A stretch of DNA of 64,000 bases from Vicinamibacterales bacterium (GCA_036504215.1 DASXVO010000035.1:186001-250000); one strand, 5' to 3'; shown: positions 19,651 to 30,772, counted from the first letter of the stretch. Notes: a model not told the origin generated them from the sequence alone. Program-made: numbers and translations.

Positions 19651-20862
19651 GTGAGCAAGACCGCTCGGCGTTGGCTGGCAGGCGGGATCCCCATCCTGGT
19701 GGCCTGTACCGCGGCCGGGCTGTGGCTGACACGGCCCGCCACAATCCTCGTCGTCCCCGTGAAGCGCCAGGCGCTCACGCAGACCCTGGTCGTCAGCGGA
19801 CGGGTCATGCCGCCGGTCCGCGTGAACATCGGGTCAGTGGTGGCGGGCAGGGTGGCCCAGCGCCTCGTCGAGGAGGGGCGGCGCGTGCGGTCGGGGGAGG
19901 TCCTGCTCCGCCTCGACGAGGCGGAAGCGCACGCCACGTTCGACCAGGGACGGGCAGCGTCTCGCCAGGCGGCCGCTCGGATCGAGCAGCTCCGGAGTGT
20001 GTTGCTGCCGGTGGCATCCGAGGCGCTCCTCCAGGCGAAGATCACGCTCGACGGGGCCGAGCGCGAACTGAAGCGACTTCGAGCGCTCGACGAATCGGGC
20101 ATCGTGACCGCCGTGCAGCTCGAGGATGCGAAGAAAGCCGTCGAGATCGCGAGGAGCCAGGTCCAGACAACGAGTGTCCAACAGGCCGGGAGTGGCCCGA
20201 GCGGGGCGGAGGATCGCGCCGCGCGGGCCGCGCTCGACCAGGCTCGCGCCGCCGAAGCGCTCGCCGAGACCAGGCTGTCGCAGTTCCTCATCCGGGCGCC
20301 CGCCGATGGCGTCATCATCGCGCGCAGCGTCGAGGCCGGCGATGTCGTCCAGGCGGGGCAAACCCTGCTGGTGCTGGCCGTGGACGGCCCGACATGGCTC
20401 ACCATCGACCCTGACGAGAAGAACCTCGCCGCGATTTCGATGGGGCAGCAGGCGCTCGCGTCGGCCGATGCCTATCCAGGTCAGACGTTTCCTGCGACGG
20501 TCAGCTTCATGGGCGCCGCCGTGGATCCGCAGCGCGGGACGCTGGAGGTCAGGCTGACCGTGCCGTCGCCGCCGGCGACGCTTCGTCCCGACATGACCGT
20601 GTCGGTCGAACTGCAGGCCGGGCGGCGTGATGAGGCGCTGGTGGTGCCCTCCGACTGCGTACGCGACGTCACGGGCCGTGCCCCGTGGGTGCTGGCGCTC
20701 GCGGGCGGCCGCGTGGAGCGGCGTGCCGTCCGGATCGGACTGCGCGGCGACACCCTGATCGAAATCCTCAGCGGCGTCGGTGACGGCGAACTGGTCATCC
20801 CGGCATCCGCGGGTGTGCCGGAGCCGGGAACGCGTCTATCCGGTGTGCGGTCGGGGAGGTGA
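19651..20862 (+). CDS. HlyD-family periplasmic adaptor subunit
   Basis: A 403-residue membrane fusion protein. An N-terminal anchor or signal (about residues 8-28) is followed by the barrel-sandwich half-motif (S-V-V-A-G-R-V), a long alpha hairpin rich in Ala, Glu and Arg (about 80-205), the second half-motif (I-R-A-P-A-D-G-V-I) and the beta-barrel domain (L-R-P-D-M-T-V-S-V). The GTG start is preceded by GGAGGA. It would link the ABC permease/ATPase encoded next to an outer-membrane channel, as in MacAB or DevBCA exporters. Confidence 0.92.
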   Translation: MSKTARRWLAGGIPILVACTAAGLWLTRPATILVVPVKRQALTQTLVVSGRVMPPVRVNIGSVVAGRVAQRLVEEGRRVRSGEVLLRLDEAEAHATFDQGRAASRQAAARIEQLRSVLLPVASEALLQAKITLDGAERELKRLRALDESGIVTAVQLEDAKKAVEIARSQVQTTSVQQAGSGPSGAEDRAARAALDQARAAEALAETRLSQFLIRAPADGVIIARSVEAGDVVQAGQTLLVLAVDGPTWLTIDPDEKNLAAISMGQQALASADAYPGQTFPATVSFMGAAVDPQRGTLEVRLTVPSPPATLRPDMTVSVELQAGRRDEALVVPSDCVRDVTGRAPWVLALAGGRVERRAVRIGLRGDTLIEILSGVGDGELVIPASAGVPEPGTRLSGVRSGR

Positions 20863-20864
20863 GT

Positions 20865-22085
20865 ATGCCGTTCGAATGGATGGTCGCTATCCGCTACCTT
20901 CGCGAGGGTCGGACGCAGTCGCTGCTGATCCTGGCCGGCGTCGCGGTCGGGGTCGGCGTGATCGTCTTCCTGTCCGCGCTCATCAGCGGACTCCAGGTGA
21001 GCCTGATCGAACGCACGCTCGGAACTCAAGCCCACATCGTGCTGCGCCGCGCCGACGAAATGCCTCGCGCGCTGCTCGCTCGCGACGGGACGACAGGCGT
21101 CACCGCCTACACGGAGCGCCCCGCGCAGCGACTGCGATCGATCCTCCAGTGGCAGCAGATGTTGGAGACGATTGGCGCGGTGCCCGGCGTTTCAGCGCGT
21201 ACTCCCACCGTGACGGGCTCCGCGTTCGCGCGGCAAGGGACCGCCAACCGAGCGATTCTCGTCCGCGGGATCGATCCCGGTGGCTTTCAGCGGATCATCG
21301 ATGTCCGTTCCAGGCTCACGACCGGGCGATTCGATGTGTCCGGAACGGACGCGGTCATTGGCACGGAGCTGGCGAACGCCCTGGGCCTGACCGTGGGCGA
21401 CAAGCTGCGCCTCAGTGCGGCCGATGATCGGACCGAGGTGTACACCGTCCGCGGCATCTTCGACATTGGCAACAAGGACGCCAACGAGCGCTGGGTGTTC
21501 GTGTCGCTGCGATCCGCGCAGACGCTGCTCGATCTGGTCGGCGGTGTCTCGACGATCGAGGTCAAGGTGGCTGAGATCTTCACGGCGGAGGACATTGCCG
21601 GGCAGTTGACCGCGCGGACCGGCCTCGAGGCCGACAGCTGGATGAAGACGAACACGCAACTGCTCGTCGGTCTCCGATCGCAGAGCAGCTCGAGCTACAT
21701 GATCCAGACGTTCGTCATCATCGCCGTCGCGCTCGGCATCGCGAGCGTCCTCGTCGTGTCGGTTGTGCAGAAGTCGCGCGAGATCGGCATCCTGAAAGCG
21801 ATGGGGACGCCTACCCGCCGCATCATCCGCGTCTTCCTCATCGAAGGCGCGGTCGTGGGCCTGGCCGGGTCGATCCTGGGCGTCGCCCTTGGGGCCGGGC
21901 TCGCGATCTTCTTCGCCGGCCTGGTCACAAATCCCGACGGATCGCCGACGTTTCCCGTCGATCTCACGCTCGCCCTGTTCCTGCGCGCGTCGGCCGTCGC
22001 GACGGTGACCGGGATCGTGGCGGCCGCGGCGCCTGCGCACCGGGCGGCGCGTCTCGACCCCGTCCAGGTGATCCGCTATGGATAG
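20865..22085 (+). CDS. ABC transporter permease (FtsX/MacB-type)
   Basis: A 406-residue permease with one N-terminal transmembrane helix (about residues 20-42), a large periplasmic MacB-core-like domain, and three C-terminal helices (about 280-300, 325-355, 375-395) in the FtsX arrangement. The ATG at 20865 has GGGGAGG directly upstream; a GTG six bases earlier is possible. It starts just after the adaptor stop and overlaps the ATPase start by eight bases, so all three exporter parts are made together. The substrate is unknown. Confidence 0.9.
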   Translation: MPFEWMVAIRYLREGRTQSLLILAGVAVGVGVIVFLSALISGLQVSLIERTLGTQAHIVLRRADEMPRALLARDGTTGVTAYTERPAQRLRSILQWQQMLETIGAVPGVSARTPTVTGSAFARQGTANRAILVRGIDPGGFQRIIDVRSRLTTGRFDVSGTDAVIGTELANALGLTVGDKLRLSAADDRTEVYTVRGIFDIGNKDANERWVFVSLRSAQTLLDLVGGVSTIEVKVAEIFTAEDIAGQLTARTGLEADSWMKTNTQLLVGLRSQSSSSYMIQTFVIIAVALGIASVLVVSVVQKSREIGILKAMGTPTRRIIRVFLIEGAVVGLAGSILGVALGAGLAIFFAGLVTNPDGSPTFPVDLTLALFLRASAVATVTGIVAAAAPAHRAARLDPVQVIRYG

Positions 22086-22794
22086 TCCTCTGCTCCGGCT
22101 CGAAGGCGTGGTCAAGGAGTACGGCGAACGCGTCGTCACCCGGGTGCTCCACGGCATTTCGTTCTCGCTCGCCGCGGGCGATTTCACGGCGCTGATAGGC
22201 CCCTCGGGGTCCGGCAAGAGCACGCTGCTCCATCTCCTGGGCCTGCTGGATCGGCCGACCGCCGGCAGGATCTTCCTCCGCGAATGTGATACGGGACAGC
22301 TGGGATCGCGCGCGCTCGGGCGGTTCCGTGGTCACACGATCGGGTTCGTGTTCCAGTTCCATCACCTGCTGCCGGCGTTCACGGCGGCCGAGAACGTGAT
22401 GATGCCGCTGCTCGCCGACCGAGGCCGGCCCGACGACGAGATGCGGCAGCGAGCCCGGCACCTGCTCGAACGTGTGGGCCTTGGCGACCGGCTGGAGGAT
22501 CGCGTCACGGACCTCTCGGGCGGGCAGCAGCAGCGCGTCGCAGTCGCGCGATCGCTGGCGATGAACCCCGCGCTCGTCCTCGCCGACGAGCCGACCGGTA
22601 ATCTCGATACCCAGAGCGGGAACCAGGTTTTCGAGCTGCTCCGTCAGTTCAACCGGGAACAGGGGACGGCGTTCCTGATCGTCACCCACGACTCCCGTCT
22701 TGCCGAGCGCTGCGACCGGGTGATCGAGCTCGTGGACGGGCGGATCAGGAGTGACCGTGAGGTGCCGCACGCGCCGGCCAGCCCTGCGTCCTGA
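22078..22794 (+). CDS. ABC transporter ATP-binding protein (LolD/MacB-type)
   Basis: A 238-residue ATPase. Walker A is G-P-S-G-S-G-K-S-T, the Q-loop lies in F-V-F-Q-F-H-H, the signature is L-S-G-G-Q-Q-Q-R, Walker B is [12 protein letters not shown], and the switch His is in V-T-H-D-S. The [10 protein letters not shown] form is typical of the LolD/MacB/FtsE group, which pairs with FtsX-like permeases such as the one encoded just upstream. This completes a tripartite exporter operon under the divergent TetR. Confidence 0.94.
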   Translation: MDSPLLRLEGVVKEYGERVVTRVLHGISFSLAAGDFTALIGPSGSGKSTLLHLLGLLDRPTAGRIFLRECDTGQLGSRALGRFRGHTIGFVFQFHHLLPAFTAAENVMMPLLADRGRPDDEMRQRARHLLERVGLGDRLEDRVTDLSGGQQQRVAVARSLAMNPALVLADEPTGNLDTQSGNQVFELLRQFNREQGTAFLIVTHDSRLAERCDRVIELVDGRIRSDREVPHAPASPAS

Positions 22795-22834
22795 CAAGCT
22801 CAGCGGTGACGAGAGATCGGCGAGCTGTGCCGGA

Positions 22835-22866
22835 TATGCCGGATTTCCGCGAGCTCATCCGGCATA
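22835..22866. repeat. Inverted repeat downstream of ABC exporter operon
   Basis: TATGCCGGAT and ATCCGGCATA form a perfect ten-base inverted repeat around a 12-base spacer. A further direct copy, GCCGGAT, lies just to the left. It sits in the gap between the ATPase gene and the GNAT-like gene. It could be a hairpin ending the exporter transcript or an operator for the next gene; no T run follows. Confidence 0.55.
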
Positions 22867-22989
22867 ATCCTCAGAAACGCCAACAAAAACGCCTGATGCT
22901 CTTCGGGTGATCTGGCACCCGGGTTGCTCCCTCACTCGTTTGTGCCAACGCTGACAGAAGTGGCCCCACCGTCTCAAACGCTGCCCGCC

Positions 22990-23400
22990 ATGCAGGTGCG
23001 GGTGGTCGGTCCAGATGCCGCGTGCCTGACGCCGACCGACCTTCGGCGGCTGTTCCGCGGTCGCCGCCTCACGCCGGCCCGCCGGCAACGCCTCGCGGAT
23101 TCCGGCCGCGTGGTGGCCACCTATGGGTCCCGCGTCGTCGGTGTGGCGGCCTACGATCGCGCCGACGGCGAGCTTCGCGTGCACGAGTTCGGTGTGGACG
23201 GCTCGGCATCGTGTGCGCTCGATCAGATTGCCGCTACGCTGCTCGACGCGCTCGAAATCGCCTGCCTGGCTGGAGGCGGTCGGCGCCTCGTCCTCCTGCC
23301 TCGAGCGGCGGTCGCCGGGCCACTCCTCCGCAGCCGCGGGTACGTCACCATCGCGGAAGGCTGCGCCGGCAGCTGGTTCGAGAAGACCTTCCCCGCGTAG
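22990..23400 (+). CDS. GNAT-like acetyltransferase domain protein
   Basis: About 136 residues resembling a small GCN5-related acetyltransferase fold: a central strand pair (V-A-T-Y-G-S-R-V-V-G-V-A-A-Y ... L-R-V-H-E-F-G-V-D), a helix, a strand (R-R-L-V-L-L-P) and the terminal L-L-R-S-R-G-Y segment. The usual Q/RxxGxG/A acetyl-CoA loop is not clear, so activity is uncertain. Neither candidate start (ATG 22990 or TTG 22924) has a good ribosome site. It is convergent with the radical SAM gene that follows. Confidence 0.65.
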   Translation: MQVRVVGPDAACLTPTDLRRLFRGRRLTPARRQRLADSGRVVATYGSRVVGVAAYDRADGELRVHEFGVDGSASCALDQIAATLLDALEIACLAGGGRRLVLLPRAAVAGPLLRSRGYVTIAEGCAGSWFEKTFPA

Positions 23401-23465
23401 GTGCCCCGTTGCCCCCACCGCACATGCCCGGCGTTCGTTCGGGACCAGTCTCGCGGAACAGGTGA

Positions 23466-24272
23466 TCAGCGAGGATTGGGTTCGATGGCCGCCCCGCCGG
23501 CGCCGAACGCACGGGCGGTCAGGCCGGCCGCGCAGGCGCGGCGCGAGATTTCCTCGAGCCGTGCGGGCGGAATCGCCTGCAGGTACGGCCAGGCCGGCGC
23601 GCGGTCGATTGAGTAGATCTGCACGGCCATCGGATGGAGCGCCTGCAGCGTCCCGATCCAGAGGGCGACCGCCAGGTCGCTGGCGTTGTCGATGCGTCCG
23701 AGCCGGTCGCGCACGAACATCGCCTGGACCGTGAACGGCTTCAGGCGGCCAAGACCGGCGACGATCTGATCGAGCGGGATCTGGGCGGCGTTGATGCGGC
23801 GCAGGATGGTCGGCTCGCCGGCATCCAGCTTCATGTAGCGCTCGTCCAGCGCGTTCAATGCACCGACGACGCCAGGAAGGTCGAGCGTGCTCGAATTCGA
23901 CAGGGCGGCGAGGGGCAGGCCGGGAGCGACGGCGTCACGCGTGGCCAGCAGGTCGCGCACGACGGCAGGGAACTGAGGGTGCAGCGTGGGCTCGCCGTTG
24001 CCGGCGAGCGTCAGGCGGTCGATCGGGTCACCTGCGGCCAGCAGCCGCTTCAGCCGCAGGGTCACGGCCTTCACGACGGCCGCGGACGACGGCCAGGGTT
24101 CGGTCGATTCGCGCCCGTCCCGGACGATGGACTTCGTCCAGCCGTACTGGCAATAGGTGCAGTTGAACGTACAGAGCTTCGTATGCCGCGGCAAAATGTT
24201 GATGCCGAGGGAGTAACCGAGGCGCCGCGAACGGACTGGACCGTAGACGAGACCTTCCTGGAGCGGTAGCAT
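23466..24272 (-). CDS. Radical SAM protein (COG0731-like)
   Basis: A 268-residue radical SAM enzyme with the canonical cluster motif C-T-F-N-C-T-Y-C (Cys34, Cys38, Cys41) near the N-terminus, preceded by R-R-L-G-Y-S-L-G-I-N. The G-N-G-E-P-T motif for SAM binding is present in the middle. This layout resembles the wyosine-synthase-like COG0731 group whose bacterial members are mostly uncharacterised. No SPASM or extra cluster domain is seen. The start is the ATG at 24272 with GAGAG upstream. It stands alone between convergent and divergent neighbours. Confidence 0.88.
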   Translation of the reverse strand: MLPLQEGLVYGPVRSRRLGYSLGINILPRHTKLCTFNCTYCQYGWTKSIVRDGRESTEPWPSSAAVVKAVTLRLKRLLAAGDPIDRLTLAGNGEPTLHPQFPAVVRDLLATRDAVAPGLPLAALSNSSTLDLPGVVGALNALDERYMKLDAGEPTILRRINAAQIPLDQIVAGLGRLKPFTVQAMFVRDRLGRIDNASDLAVALWIGTLQALHPMAVQIYSIDRAPAWPYLQAIPPARLEEISRRACAAGLTARAFGAGGAAIEPNPR

Positions 24273-24323
24273 GACTCTCTGTCATCTTCGCAAGTTCGGG
24301 GCCGGTTGGGAAGGTTGATCTTT

Positions 24324-27300
24324 GTGCCACGTCCATTCCTGTCAGGTCTCCGGGGGCGTCTGCTCCTTCTTGTGTCTTTGGCGGTGGTGCCGGCGTTTGC
24401 CCTGACGATCTACACGGGCGTCCGCGATCATCAGCGACAACTCGCCGAGGTGGCCGAGGACTCGGTCCGCCTGGCGCGGATCGTCGCGAACGACCAGGAA
24501 CGGATCATCGATGGCACCCGCCAAATCCTGTCCGACCTGGCGGGCGTGGCCGAGGTGCGCACGGGAGACCCGTCGAAGAGCCGGACGTTCTTCGCGCTGC
24601 TGATGAAACAGTACCGCGGGTACGCCAGCTTCTCGGTCATGGCGCCGGACGGGCGCGTGCTCGTCAGTCTCCCTGCGGCGGACGAGCCGATGAACTTCTC
24701 GGATCGCCCGTGGTTCCAGCGGGCGCTCTCCACGCGCGACTTCTCGGTCGGCGAATACCAGGTCGGGCAACTCACGGGAAAGCGCGTGCTGGTGGCAGCC
24801 TGGCCGGCTGCGGACGACTCCGGGCGCGTCGTGTCGATCATCACCGCCGCTCTCGACATCACCTGGCTCAACCAGATTGCCGCGACCGCCCAGCTGCCTC
24901 CGGGCGCCGTCCTCGTCCTCGTCGACCGACAGGGTGTGGTCGTCGCCCGACACCCCGACCTGCCCGGGACGCTCGGCCGGGGCCTGCCGGACTCCGCGCT
25001 GATGGCGCGGCTCGCGGCGCAGGACGAAGGCACCATCGACCTGACCGGCGCGGACGGCATGCCGCGCACCTACGCGTTCACACCGATTCGCGGGCGGGTC
25101 GATACCGGGCTTCGCCTGGCCATCGGCATCCCGCACGACATCGCGTACGGCGCGATCGACCGGCTCCAGCGCCGCCATTTGATGGGGCTGGTGATGGTCA
25201 TGGTGCTCACGCTGGTCGCGTCATGGTTCGGCGCCGAGCGGTTCGTGCTGCGCCGCGTGTCGGTGCTGCTCGACGCGACACGCAAGCTCGCAGCCGGGGA
25301 TCGCGCCGCCCGCACGGCGCAGCCATACTCCCACAGCGAACTGGGCGATCTCGCGCGGGCCTTCGACGACATGGCGGGCGCTCTCGAGGCACGCCAGGCC
25401 GAGCGCGACCGCGCCGAGAACTCGTTGCGCGAGAGCGAGGCGCGGTTCCGCGGGTTCATGGACAACAGCCCGGTCATCGCATTCGTGAGAGACGACGCCG
25501 GCGGCATCGTCTATGCGAACGCGACGCTCGAACGGTACTTCGGTCTGCAGCCGGGCGAGTGGCGGGGCTGGGTTGCGGATCGTTTCTGGTCCCCCGAGTC
25601 GGCTGCGCGGTTCCACGCGGAGGCCCTGCGGGTCGTCTCCACCGGCGAGATGCAGCAGTCAGTGGACGACGTCGTGCTCTCCGACGGCCGGCGCCGCTAC
25701 TGGCTGGCGGTGACATTTCCGCTTGTCGATGGCCAGGGGCGCGGCCTGCTCGGGACGATGTCGCTCGACCTGACCGAGTGGCGCGAGATCCAGGAGGCGT
25801 TGGGACGCTCCGAGCGGCGCTACACCCAGTTGGTGGAACAGGCCACCGACGCGATCGTCATGACGGACGAGCGATACCGCTTCGTCGCGGTGAACTCGGC
25901 GACCTGCCGGCTGACCGGCTACTCGCGCGAGGAACTGCTGCAGCGGTCCATCATCGACATGCTGGACCCGGCGGAGCTTGCATCCACGCCGCTGCGACTG
26001 GACGAGTTGCGGCAGGGGCAGGATGTGGTGTCGGAGCGGCGCCTGCGTGGCAAGGACGGTCGGGTGCTCTACACGGAGGTCAGCGTCCGGAAGCTCGAGG
26101 GCGGAGGGATTCAGGCCGTCGTGCGCGACGTTGGCGGTCGCCGTGCCGCGGAGTTGGCCCTGCGTGAGAGCGAGGAGCGGTTCCGCCTGCTCTACCAGTA
26201 CCTGCCGCTTGCGTATCAGTCGCTCGGCGAAGACGGGACCCTCGTGCTCGTCAACGATGCGTGGACGGCGCTGACCGGGTTCCGACGGGAGGACGCGTGC
26301 GGCCGTCAGTTCGTGGACATGCTGGTCTCGGAGAGCCGCGGGGTGTTCCGGGACCAGTTCCTCCGTGACATCCAGTCGGGCGAGGCCCACAACCTCGAAG
26401 TCACGCTTGCCTGTCCGGGCGATCGCCAGGTCACGGTCTCGGTCGACGCGCGCCTCGGACGCGATGCGCAGGGACGCCTCCGGACGCATTGCATCCTCCA
26501 CGACGTGACCGCCGCACACGAGGCCGAAGCGCGCATTCGCGAGAGCGAAGAGCGCTATCGGACGCTCTTCGACGACAGTCCCGTGTCGCTGTGGGAGGAG
26601 GACTTCTCGGGGATCAAGCGTCATATCGAGCGATTGGGCGCGCTCGGCGTGGCCGACCTCGACGAGCACCTCAGGACGCACCCGGAGGAACTGGCGGATT
26701 GTGTCGAGTCGGTGCGGGTGGTCGACGTGAACCGTGCGACGCTGGCGCTCTACGGGGCCGAGAACAAGTCACAGGTGCTCGCCGGGCTGGACCGCATCGT
26801 CGGGCAGGACGGGCACGACGTCTTCCGCCGATCGATCGTCGCGCTGGCCAATGGCGAGCGGTCGTGGGCGAGCCAGGGTGTGAACTACACGCTCGACGGC
26901 GACCCCATTTCGGTGGCGCTGGAGTGGTCGCTTGCGCCGGGTGCCGAGACGACGTGGTCGCGAGTCCTGGTGTCGGCCACCGACGTGACCGAACGCACGC
27001 GGGCTGAGGCCGCCTTGCGCGAATCGGAAGCGCGCTTCGAGCGCGTGTTCCGATCGGCGCCGGAAATCATGGGGATCAGCACGCGCTCGGACGGTCGCTG
27101 CTTCGACGTCAACGACGCCTTCGTCCGTGAGTTGGGCTACTCGCGTGAGGAGGCGGTGGGCCGAACGTTCGAGGAGCTCAACCTGTGGGTCGCCCCGGTC
27201 ACCCGAGACGGCATGCTGCGGCTGCTCGACGAACACGGCGTGCTGCACAACCTGGAGGTCCGCCTGCGCCGGCGGTCTGGCGCATACCTGGATGCCATGC

Positions 27301-28946
27301 TCTCGATCGTCCCCCTGTCGATGGGCGGAGAAGACTGCCTGCTGGTGCATGGGGTGGACGTCACCGCCTGGCGGCGTGCGGAACAGGAACTCCGCGAGAG
27401 CCAGCGTGTGCTGGCGACACTGATGAGCAACCTGCCCGGCATGGCGTACCAGTGCTGCCTGGATCCCGAATGGACGATGCTGTTGGTCAGCGAAGGGTGT
27501 CGCGAACTGACCGGGTACGAGCCGAGCGACCTCGTCGGGAATCACACCGTTTCGTACGGCAGCCTGATCCACGAAGACGACCGCGAGATGGTGGAGACGG
27601 GGGTCAGGCAGGCGGTCGCCGAGGGTCGGCCCTTTCGTCTCACCTATCGCCTGATCACGGCCGGCGGCAAGACGCGCTGGGTGTGGGAGCAGGGACGGGC
27701 GGCGCAGTCGTCTGACAGCGAGGCCATCACGCTGGAAGGCTTCATCGCCGATGTGACCGACCGCAAGCGGGCCGAAGACGAACTTCATGAGAGCGCCGAG
27801 CAACTGCGCCAGGCCCAGAAGATGGAGGCGGTCGGCCGCCTGGCGGGCGGCATCGCACACGATTTCAACAACCTCCTGACCGCCATCCTCGGCTACTCGG
27901 ATCTGATCCTCAACCGGCTCGCGCCGGACGATCCGATGGCCGCGCGCGTCGAGGAAATCAGGCGCGCGGGCGAGCGGGCGGCGAGCCTGACACGCAAGCT
28001 GCTGGCGTTCGGTCGCAAGCAGGTGCTCGCGCCGAAGGTGCTCGCGCTCGACGCCGTGCTGGAGGAATTGGCGCCGATGCTCCGTCGCCTGATTGGCGAG
28101 GATCTCGAGTTGCGCGTGGTCACCGGCGGCGCGGGCAACGTCAAGGTCGATCCGACGCAGATGGAACAGGTGGTGATGAACCTGATCGTCAACGCCCGCG
28201 ACGCGATGCCGCGCGGCGGGACGGTGACCATCGAGACGGCGTCGGCCGATCTCAGCGCCCAGGACGTGCAGGATCGTCCGGGAGTCGAGCCGGGCCCGTT
28301 TGCCACCTTCAGCATGACCGACACCGGCATCGGGATGGACGCGACGACGGCGGCGCGGCTGTTCGAGCCGTTCTTCACGACCAAGGGCCAGGGGAAGGGC
28401 ACGGGCCTTGGGCTCTCAACGGTATACGGCATCGTTCAGCAGAGTGGCGGATTCGTCACGGTGCACACCGCCCTTGGGAGCGGAACGACCTTCCGTATCT
28501 GGCTGCCGCGCGTGGACGACGCGGCCAGCGAGGCGCCGGCCGCCCGCACGCTCGTCGAGACAGTGTCCGGCACCGAGACGATTCTGGTCGTCGAGGACGA
28601 GGAGGCCGTGCGTCGCCTGATCCGTGCAACCCTCGAACGTCTCGGCTACAGCGTGGTCGAGGCGACGGATGGGGAGGCGGCGCTGCAGGTCTGGGAGGAG
28701 CAGGGGGCGCGGGTCCACCTCGTGATCACCGATGTCGTCATGCCCCACATGGACGGGCCAGCGTTCGTCGAGCGCATCCGGCAGTCTCGTCCGGATATTC
28801 CCGTGCTCTATCTCTCGGGATACGCGGACGACGCACTGCTGAGGCGAGGTGGAATGGCGCCAGGCACGCCCTTCCTGCAGAAGCCCTTCAGTTCGGCGGC
28901 GCTGGCGCGCCTCGTGCGGAAGGTGCTCGACCGTGCCCGGGCCTAG
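24324..28946 (+). CDS. Multi-PAS hybrid sensor histidine kinase
   Basis: A membrane sensor kinase of about 1540 residues. Order: helix 1 (about 8-28), a Cache-like periplasmic domain (about 30-280), helix 2 (about 288-308), HAMP (about 310-365), then about six PAS modules (about 375-1150), each ending in an R-E-S-E-like linker. HisKA follows, with the phosphorylated His in G-G-I-A-H-D-F-N-N, then HATPase_c with N-box N-A-R-D-A-M and G-T-G-L-G-L-S-T, and a receiver domain (about 1410-1535, V-I-T-D-V-V-M-P). GTG 24324 is chosen because GGGAAGG lies upstream; TTG 24306 also opens the frame. No DNA-binding partner is adjacent. Confidence 0.9.
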   Translation: MPRPFLSGLRGRLLLLVSLAVVPAFALTIYTGVRDHQRQLAEVAEDSVRLARIVANDQERIIDGTRQILSDLAGVAEVRTGDPSKSRTFFALLMKQYRGYASFSVMAPDGRVLVSLPAADEPMNFSDRPWFQRALSTRDFSVGEYQVGQLTGKRVLVAAWPAADDSGRVVSIITAALDITWLNQIAATAQLPPGAVLVLVDRQGVVVARHPDLPGTLGRGLPDSALMARLAAQDEGTIDLTGADGMPRTYAFTPIRGRVDTGLRLAIGIPHDIAYGAIDRLQRRHLMGLVMVMVLTLVASWFGAERFVLRRVSVLLDATRKLAAGDRAARTAQPYSHSELGDLARAFDDMAGALEARQAERDRAENSLRESEARFRGFMDNSPVIAFVRDDAGGIVYANATLERYFGLQPGEWRGWVADRFWSPESAARFHAEALRVVSTGEMQQSVDDVVLSDGRRRYWLAVTFPLVDGQGRGLLGTMSLDLTEWREIQEALGRSERRYTQLVEQATDAIVMTDERYRFVAVNSATCRLTGYSREELLQRSIIDMLDPAELASTPLRLDELRQGQDVVSERRLRGKDGRVLYTEVSVRKLEGGGIQAVVRDVGGRRAAELALRESEERFRLLYQYLPLAYQSLGEDGTLVLVNDAWTALTGFRREDACGRQFVDMLVSESRGVFRDQFLRDIQSGEAHNLEVTLACPGDRQVTVSVDARLGRDAQGRLRTHCILHDVTAAHEAEARIRESEERYRTLFDDSPVSLWEEDFSGIKRHIERLGALGVADLDEHLRTHPEELADCVESVRVVDVNRATLALYGAENKSQVLAGLDRIVGQDGHDVFRRSIVALANGERSWASQGVNYTLDGDPISVALEWSLAPGAETTWSRVLVSATDVTERTRAEAALRESEARFERVFRSAPEIMGISTRSDGRCFDVNDAFVRELGYSREEAVGRTFEELNLWVAPVTRDGMLRLLDEHGVLHNLEVRLRRRSGAYLDAMLSIVPLSMGGEDCLLVHGVDVTAWRRAEQELRESQRVLATLMSNLPGMAYQCCLDPEWTMLLVSEGCRELTGYEPSDLVGNHTVSYGSLIHEDDREMVETGVRQAVAEGRPFRLTYRLITAGGKTRWVWEQGRAAQSSDSEAITLEGFIADVTDRKRAEDELHESAEQLRQAQKMEAVGRLAGGIAHDFNNLLTAILGYSDLILNRLAPDDPMAARVEEIRRAGERAASLTRKLLAFGRKQVLAPKVLALDAVLEELAPMLRRLIGEDLELRVVTGGAGNVKVDPTQMEQVVMNLIVNARDAMPRGGTVTIETASADLSAQDVQDRPGVEPGPFATFSMTDTGIGMDATTAARLFEPFFTTKGQGKGTGLGLSTVYGIVQQSGGFVTVHTALGSGTTFRIWLPRVDDAASEAPAARTLVETVSGTETILVVEDEEAVRRLIRATLERLGYSVVEATDGEAALQVWEEQGARVHLVITDVVMPHMDGPAFVERIRQSRPDIPVLYLSGYADDALLRRGGMAPGTPFLQKPFSSAALARLVRKVLDRARA

Positions 28947-29061
28947 CCCGCATCACTCATGGATGGCGCCCAGGATGCGATAGACTTGTCAGCGACCTGG
29001 AACATGGCGCGGGCAGCACCGTCGACCCGCCTGAAACCGTGTACAGAGGGGCGGAAGGACC

Positions 29062-30351
29062 ATGGCTCTCAACGCGTGCGAGCTCGAGATTGACCTGTTC
29101 TGTCGGGGGATCCGGATTCCGGGCGACATACCGCTGGACGGCGCGCGGGGCATCTCCCGCACGCGGGCCGGACTGGGGTCCGGCTTGGAGATCGTCATCC
29201 CCGGCGGGAGTTGGATGAAGGACCGCATCTGGGTCAACGTGCCGGTCCAGGAGTCGTTCGCGCAACAGTCGCCGTACGTGCTCGAAGGGTCTCCGCGTGA
29301 CGGGTATCGGGTGCGCGACGAGCGCAGCCAGACACGATACGACATCGAGATTCCGCCCGAACCGGTGTGGTATGCACGCACGACGACGCGCGGGATCCCG
29401 ATGAACCGCGTCGGCGTGCTGCAGGGGACGTACCTCGGGATCTACATCAACAACGTCTGCGCCTTCTGGAACTACTCACCGTCGCTGAACTGCCGGTTCT
29501 GCACGACAGGAACCAACGTCGGCGAGCATGAGGTCGTGGACAAGGCGGTCGAGGACGTCGTCGAGGTCGCGCGCGCCGCGCGCGAAGAATCGGGCGTCAC
29601 GTTCGTGCACCTGAACGCCGGCTTCCAGGGAAGCCGCGGCGTGCAGTTCGCCGAGCCGTACATCACGGCGCTGAAGGAGCGGGTGGGCACGCTCGTCGGG
29701 GCGCAACTTGCGCCTCAGAAGGACCGGTCGCAATACGATCGCCTCATCGGTCTCGGCGTCGACCACCTGTCGTTCTGCCTCGAGTTCATCGATCCCGCGT
29801 GGTTCGCGAAGCTCTGCCCGGGGAAGGAGCGGGTGCTCGGTCAGCAGGTCTTCTTCGACGCGATCGAGTACTGCGCCAGACAGATGCCGAAGGGCGCGGT
29901 ATCTGGCGAGATCATCGCCGGCGTGGAGCCGATCGAGCAGACACTGAAGGGCATCGACTGGATCGCCGACCACGGCGCGTTTCCCACCGTGTGCATTTTT
30001 CGGCCGACGGTCGGGTCGGACATGGAGACGTGGGCCTCGCCTGGTTACGAGGACATGCGGCGCGTGATGGAGCACATGTACCAGGCGTGCCGCCGCAACT
30101 GGATACCCATCGGCGCCGCGCCGAACATCGAGGTCAGCATCGTCGTGAACCCTGACGACGCGGCCATGCTGGCGCCGAGGACGGCGGGCTTCTTCGCCTT
30201 CGAGGCGTTTCGACGCGCGATTCGCGTTGCCGCCCGTCCGGCGTTTGCCCGGCGGATGCGTCCCGGGCCTCGACGAGATCCCGGCGGGGACGGCGAGATC
30301 CCGCAAGGATCGAGCAAGCCACAGCCGTCTGGGGATGCAGCACACGAGTGA
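29062..30351 (+). CDS. Radical SAM-like protein with unusual cysteine spacing
   Basis: A 429-residue protein that looks like a radical SAM barrel, but the CX3CX2C motif is absent. The only suitable cysteines are Cys133, Cys144 and Cys147, i.e. CX10CX2C, in N-V-C-A-F-W-N-Y-S-P-S-L-N-C-R-F-C. The following region (T-F-V-H-L-N-A-G-F-Q, L-S-F-C-L-E, E-I-I-A-G-V-E) matches strands of a radical SAM TIM barrel. It resembles what I recall of the MSMEG_0568-type group, unconfirmed. AAGGA precedes the ATG. The last 60 residues are basic and Pro-rich, probably disordered. Confidence 0.75.
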   Translation: MALNACELEIDLFCRGIRIPGDIPLDGARGISRTRAGLGSGLEIVIPGGSWMKDRIWVNVPVQESFAQQSPYVLEGSPRDGYRVRDERSQTRYDIEIPPEPVWYARTTTRGIPMNRVGVLQGTYLGIYINNVCAFWNYSPSLNCRFCTTGTNVGEHEVVDKAVEDVVEVARAAREESGVTFVHLNAGFQGSRGVQFAEPYITALKERVGTLVGAQLAPQKDRSQYDRLIGLGVDHLSFCLEFIDPAWFAKLCPGKERVLGQQVFFDAIEYCARQMPKGAVSGEIIAGVEPIEQTLKGIDWIADHGAFPTVCIFRPTVGSDMETWASPGYEDMRRVMEHMYQACRRNWIPIGAAPNIEVSIVVNPDDAAMLAPRTAGFFAFEAFRRAIRVAARPAFARRMRPGPRRDPGGDGEIPQGSSKPQPSGDAAHE

Positions 30352-30523
30352 TTTACGTGTATTTCCACCGATGACCCGCGTGGCATCCGCCTTGCGATCT
30401 TGAATTGCGTTCGTCGGTGTTGCCGATCGGGTTCAGGCGTATGCGGATGGGGGCCCGCATGCATCTGGCTCGGACGGCAGCACCGGCTTCTCCCCGCCAG
30501 TTGTCCCCGGTTTCCGCCGACCT

Positions 30524-30772
30524 ATGATCGATCGAGAAAAGGTCCTCGCTGTCCTCCACAAACGGTTCCCAGGTTCGACCACGGACCAGGTGGCCGCCGC
30601 GGCCAATGCCATCGTCGGCCTCGACGACGAGTGGGAGGATGTGACTGGCCACGAGCCGGAGTTGGGCTATCACTTTTCGGTGCAGTGCAGCGAGATCTGT
30701 TATCTGGCCGAGGAGGCCCGGCGGGGCGCCCAGTTTCTCGTCTTCCGCCGACGAACGTTGGACGTCGAATAG
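30524..30772 (+). CDS. Small hypothetical protein
   Basis: An 82-residue acidic protein I do not recognise. It begins M-I-D-R-E-K-V-L-A-V-L and contains I-V-G-L-D-D-E-W-E-D-V and Q-C-S-E-I-C (CX3C). The composition is typical of a folded soluble protein and codon use matches nearby genes, which supports its being real. No clear ribosome site precedes the ATG. The CX3C could bind metal, but this is speculation. It lies between the odd radical SAM gene and a long gene-free stretch. Confidence 0.6.
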   Translation: MIDREKVLAVLHKRFPGSTTDQVAAAANAIVGLDDEWEDVTGHEPELGYHFSVQCSEICYLAEEARRGAQFLVFRRRTLDVE

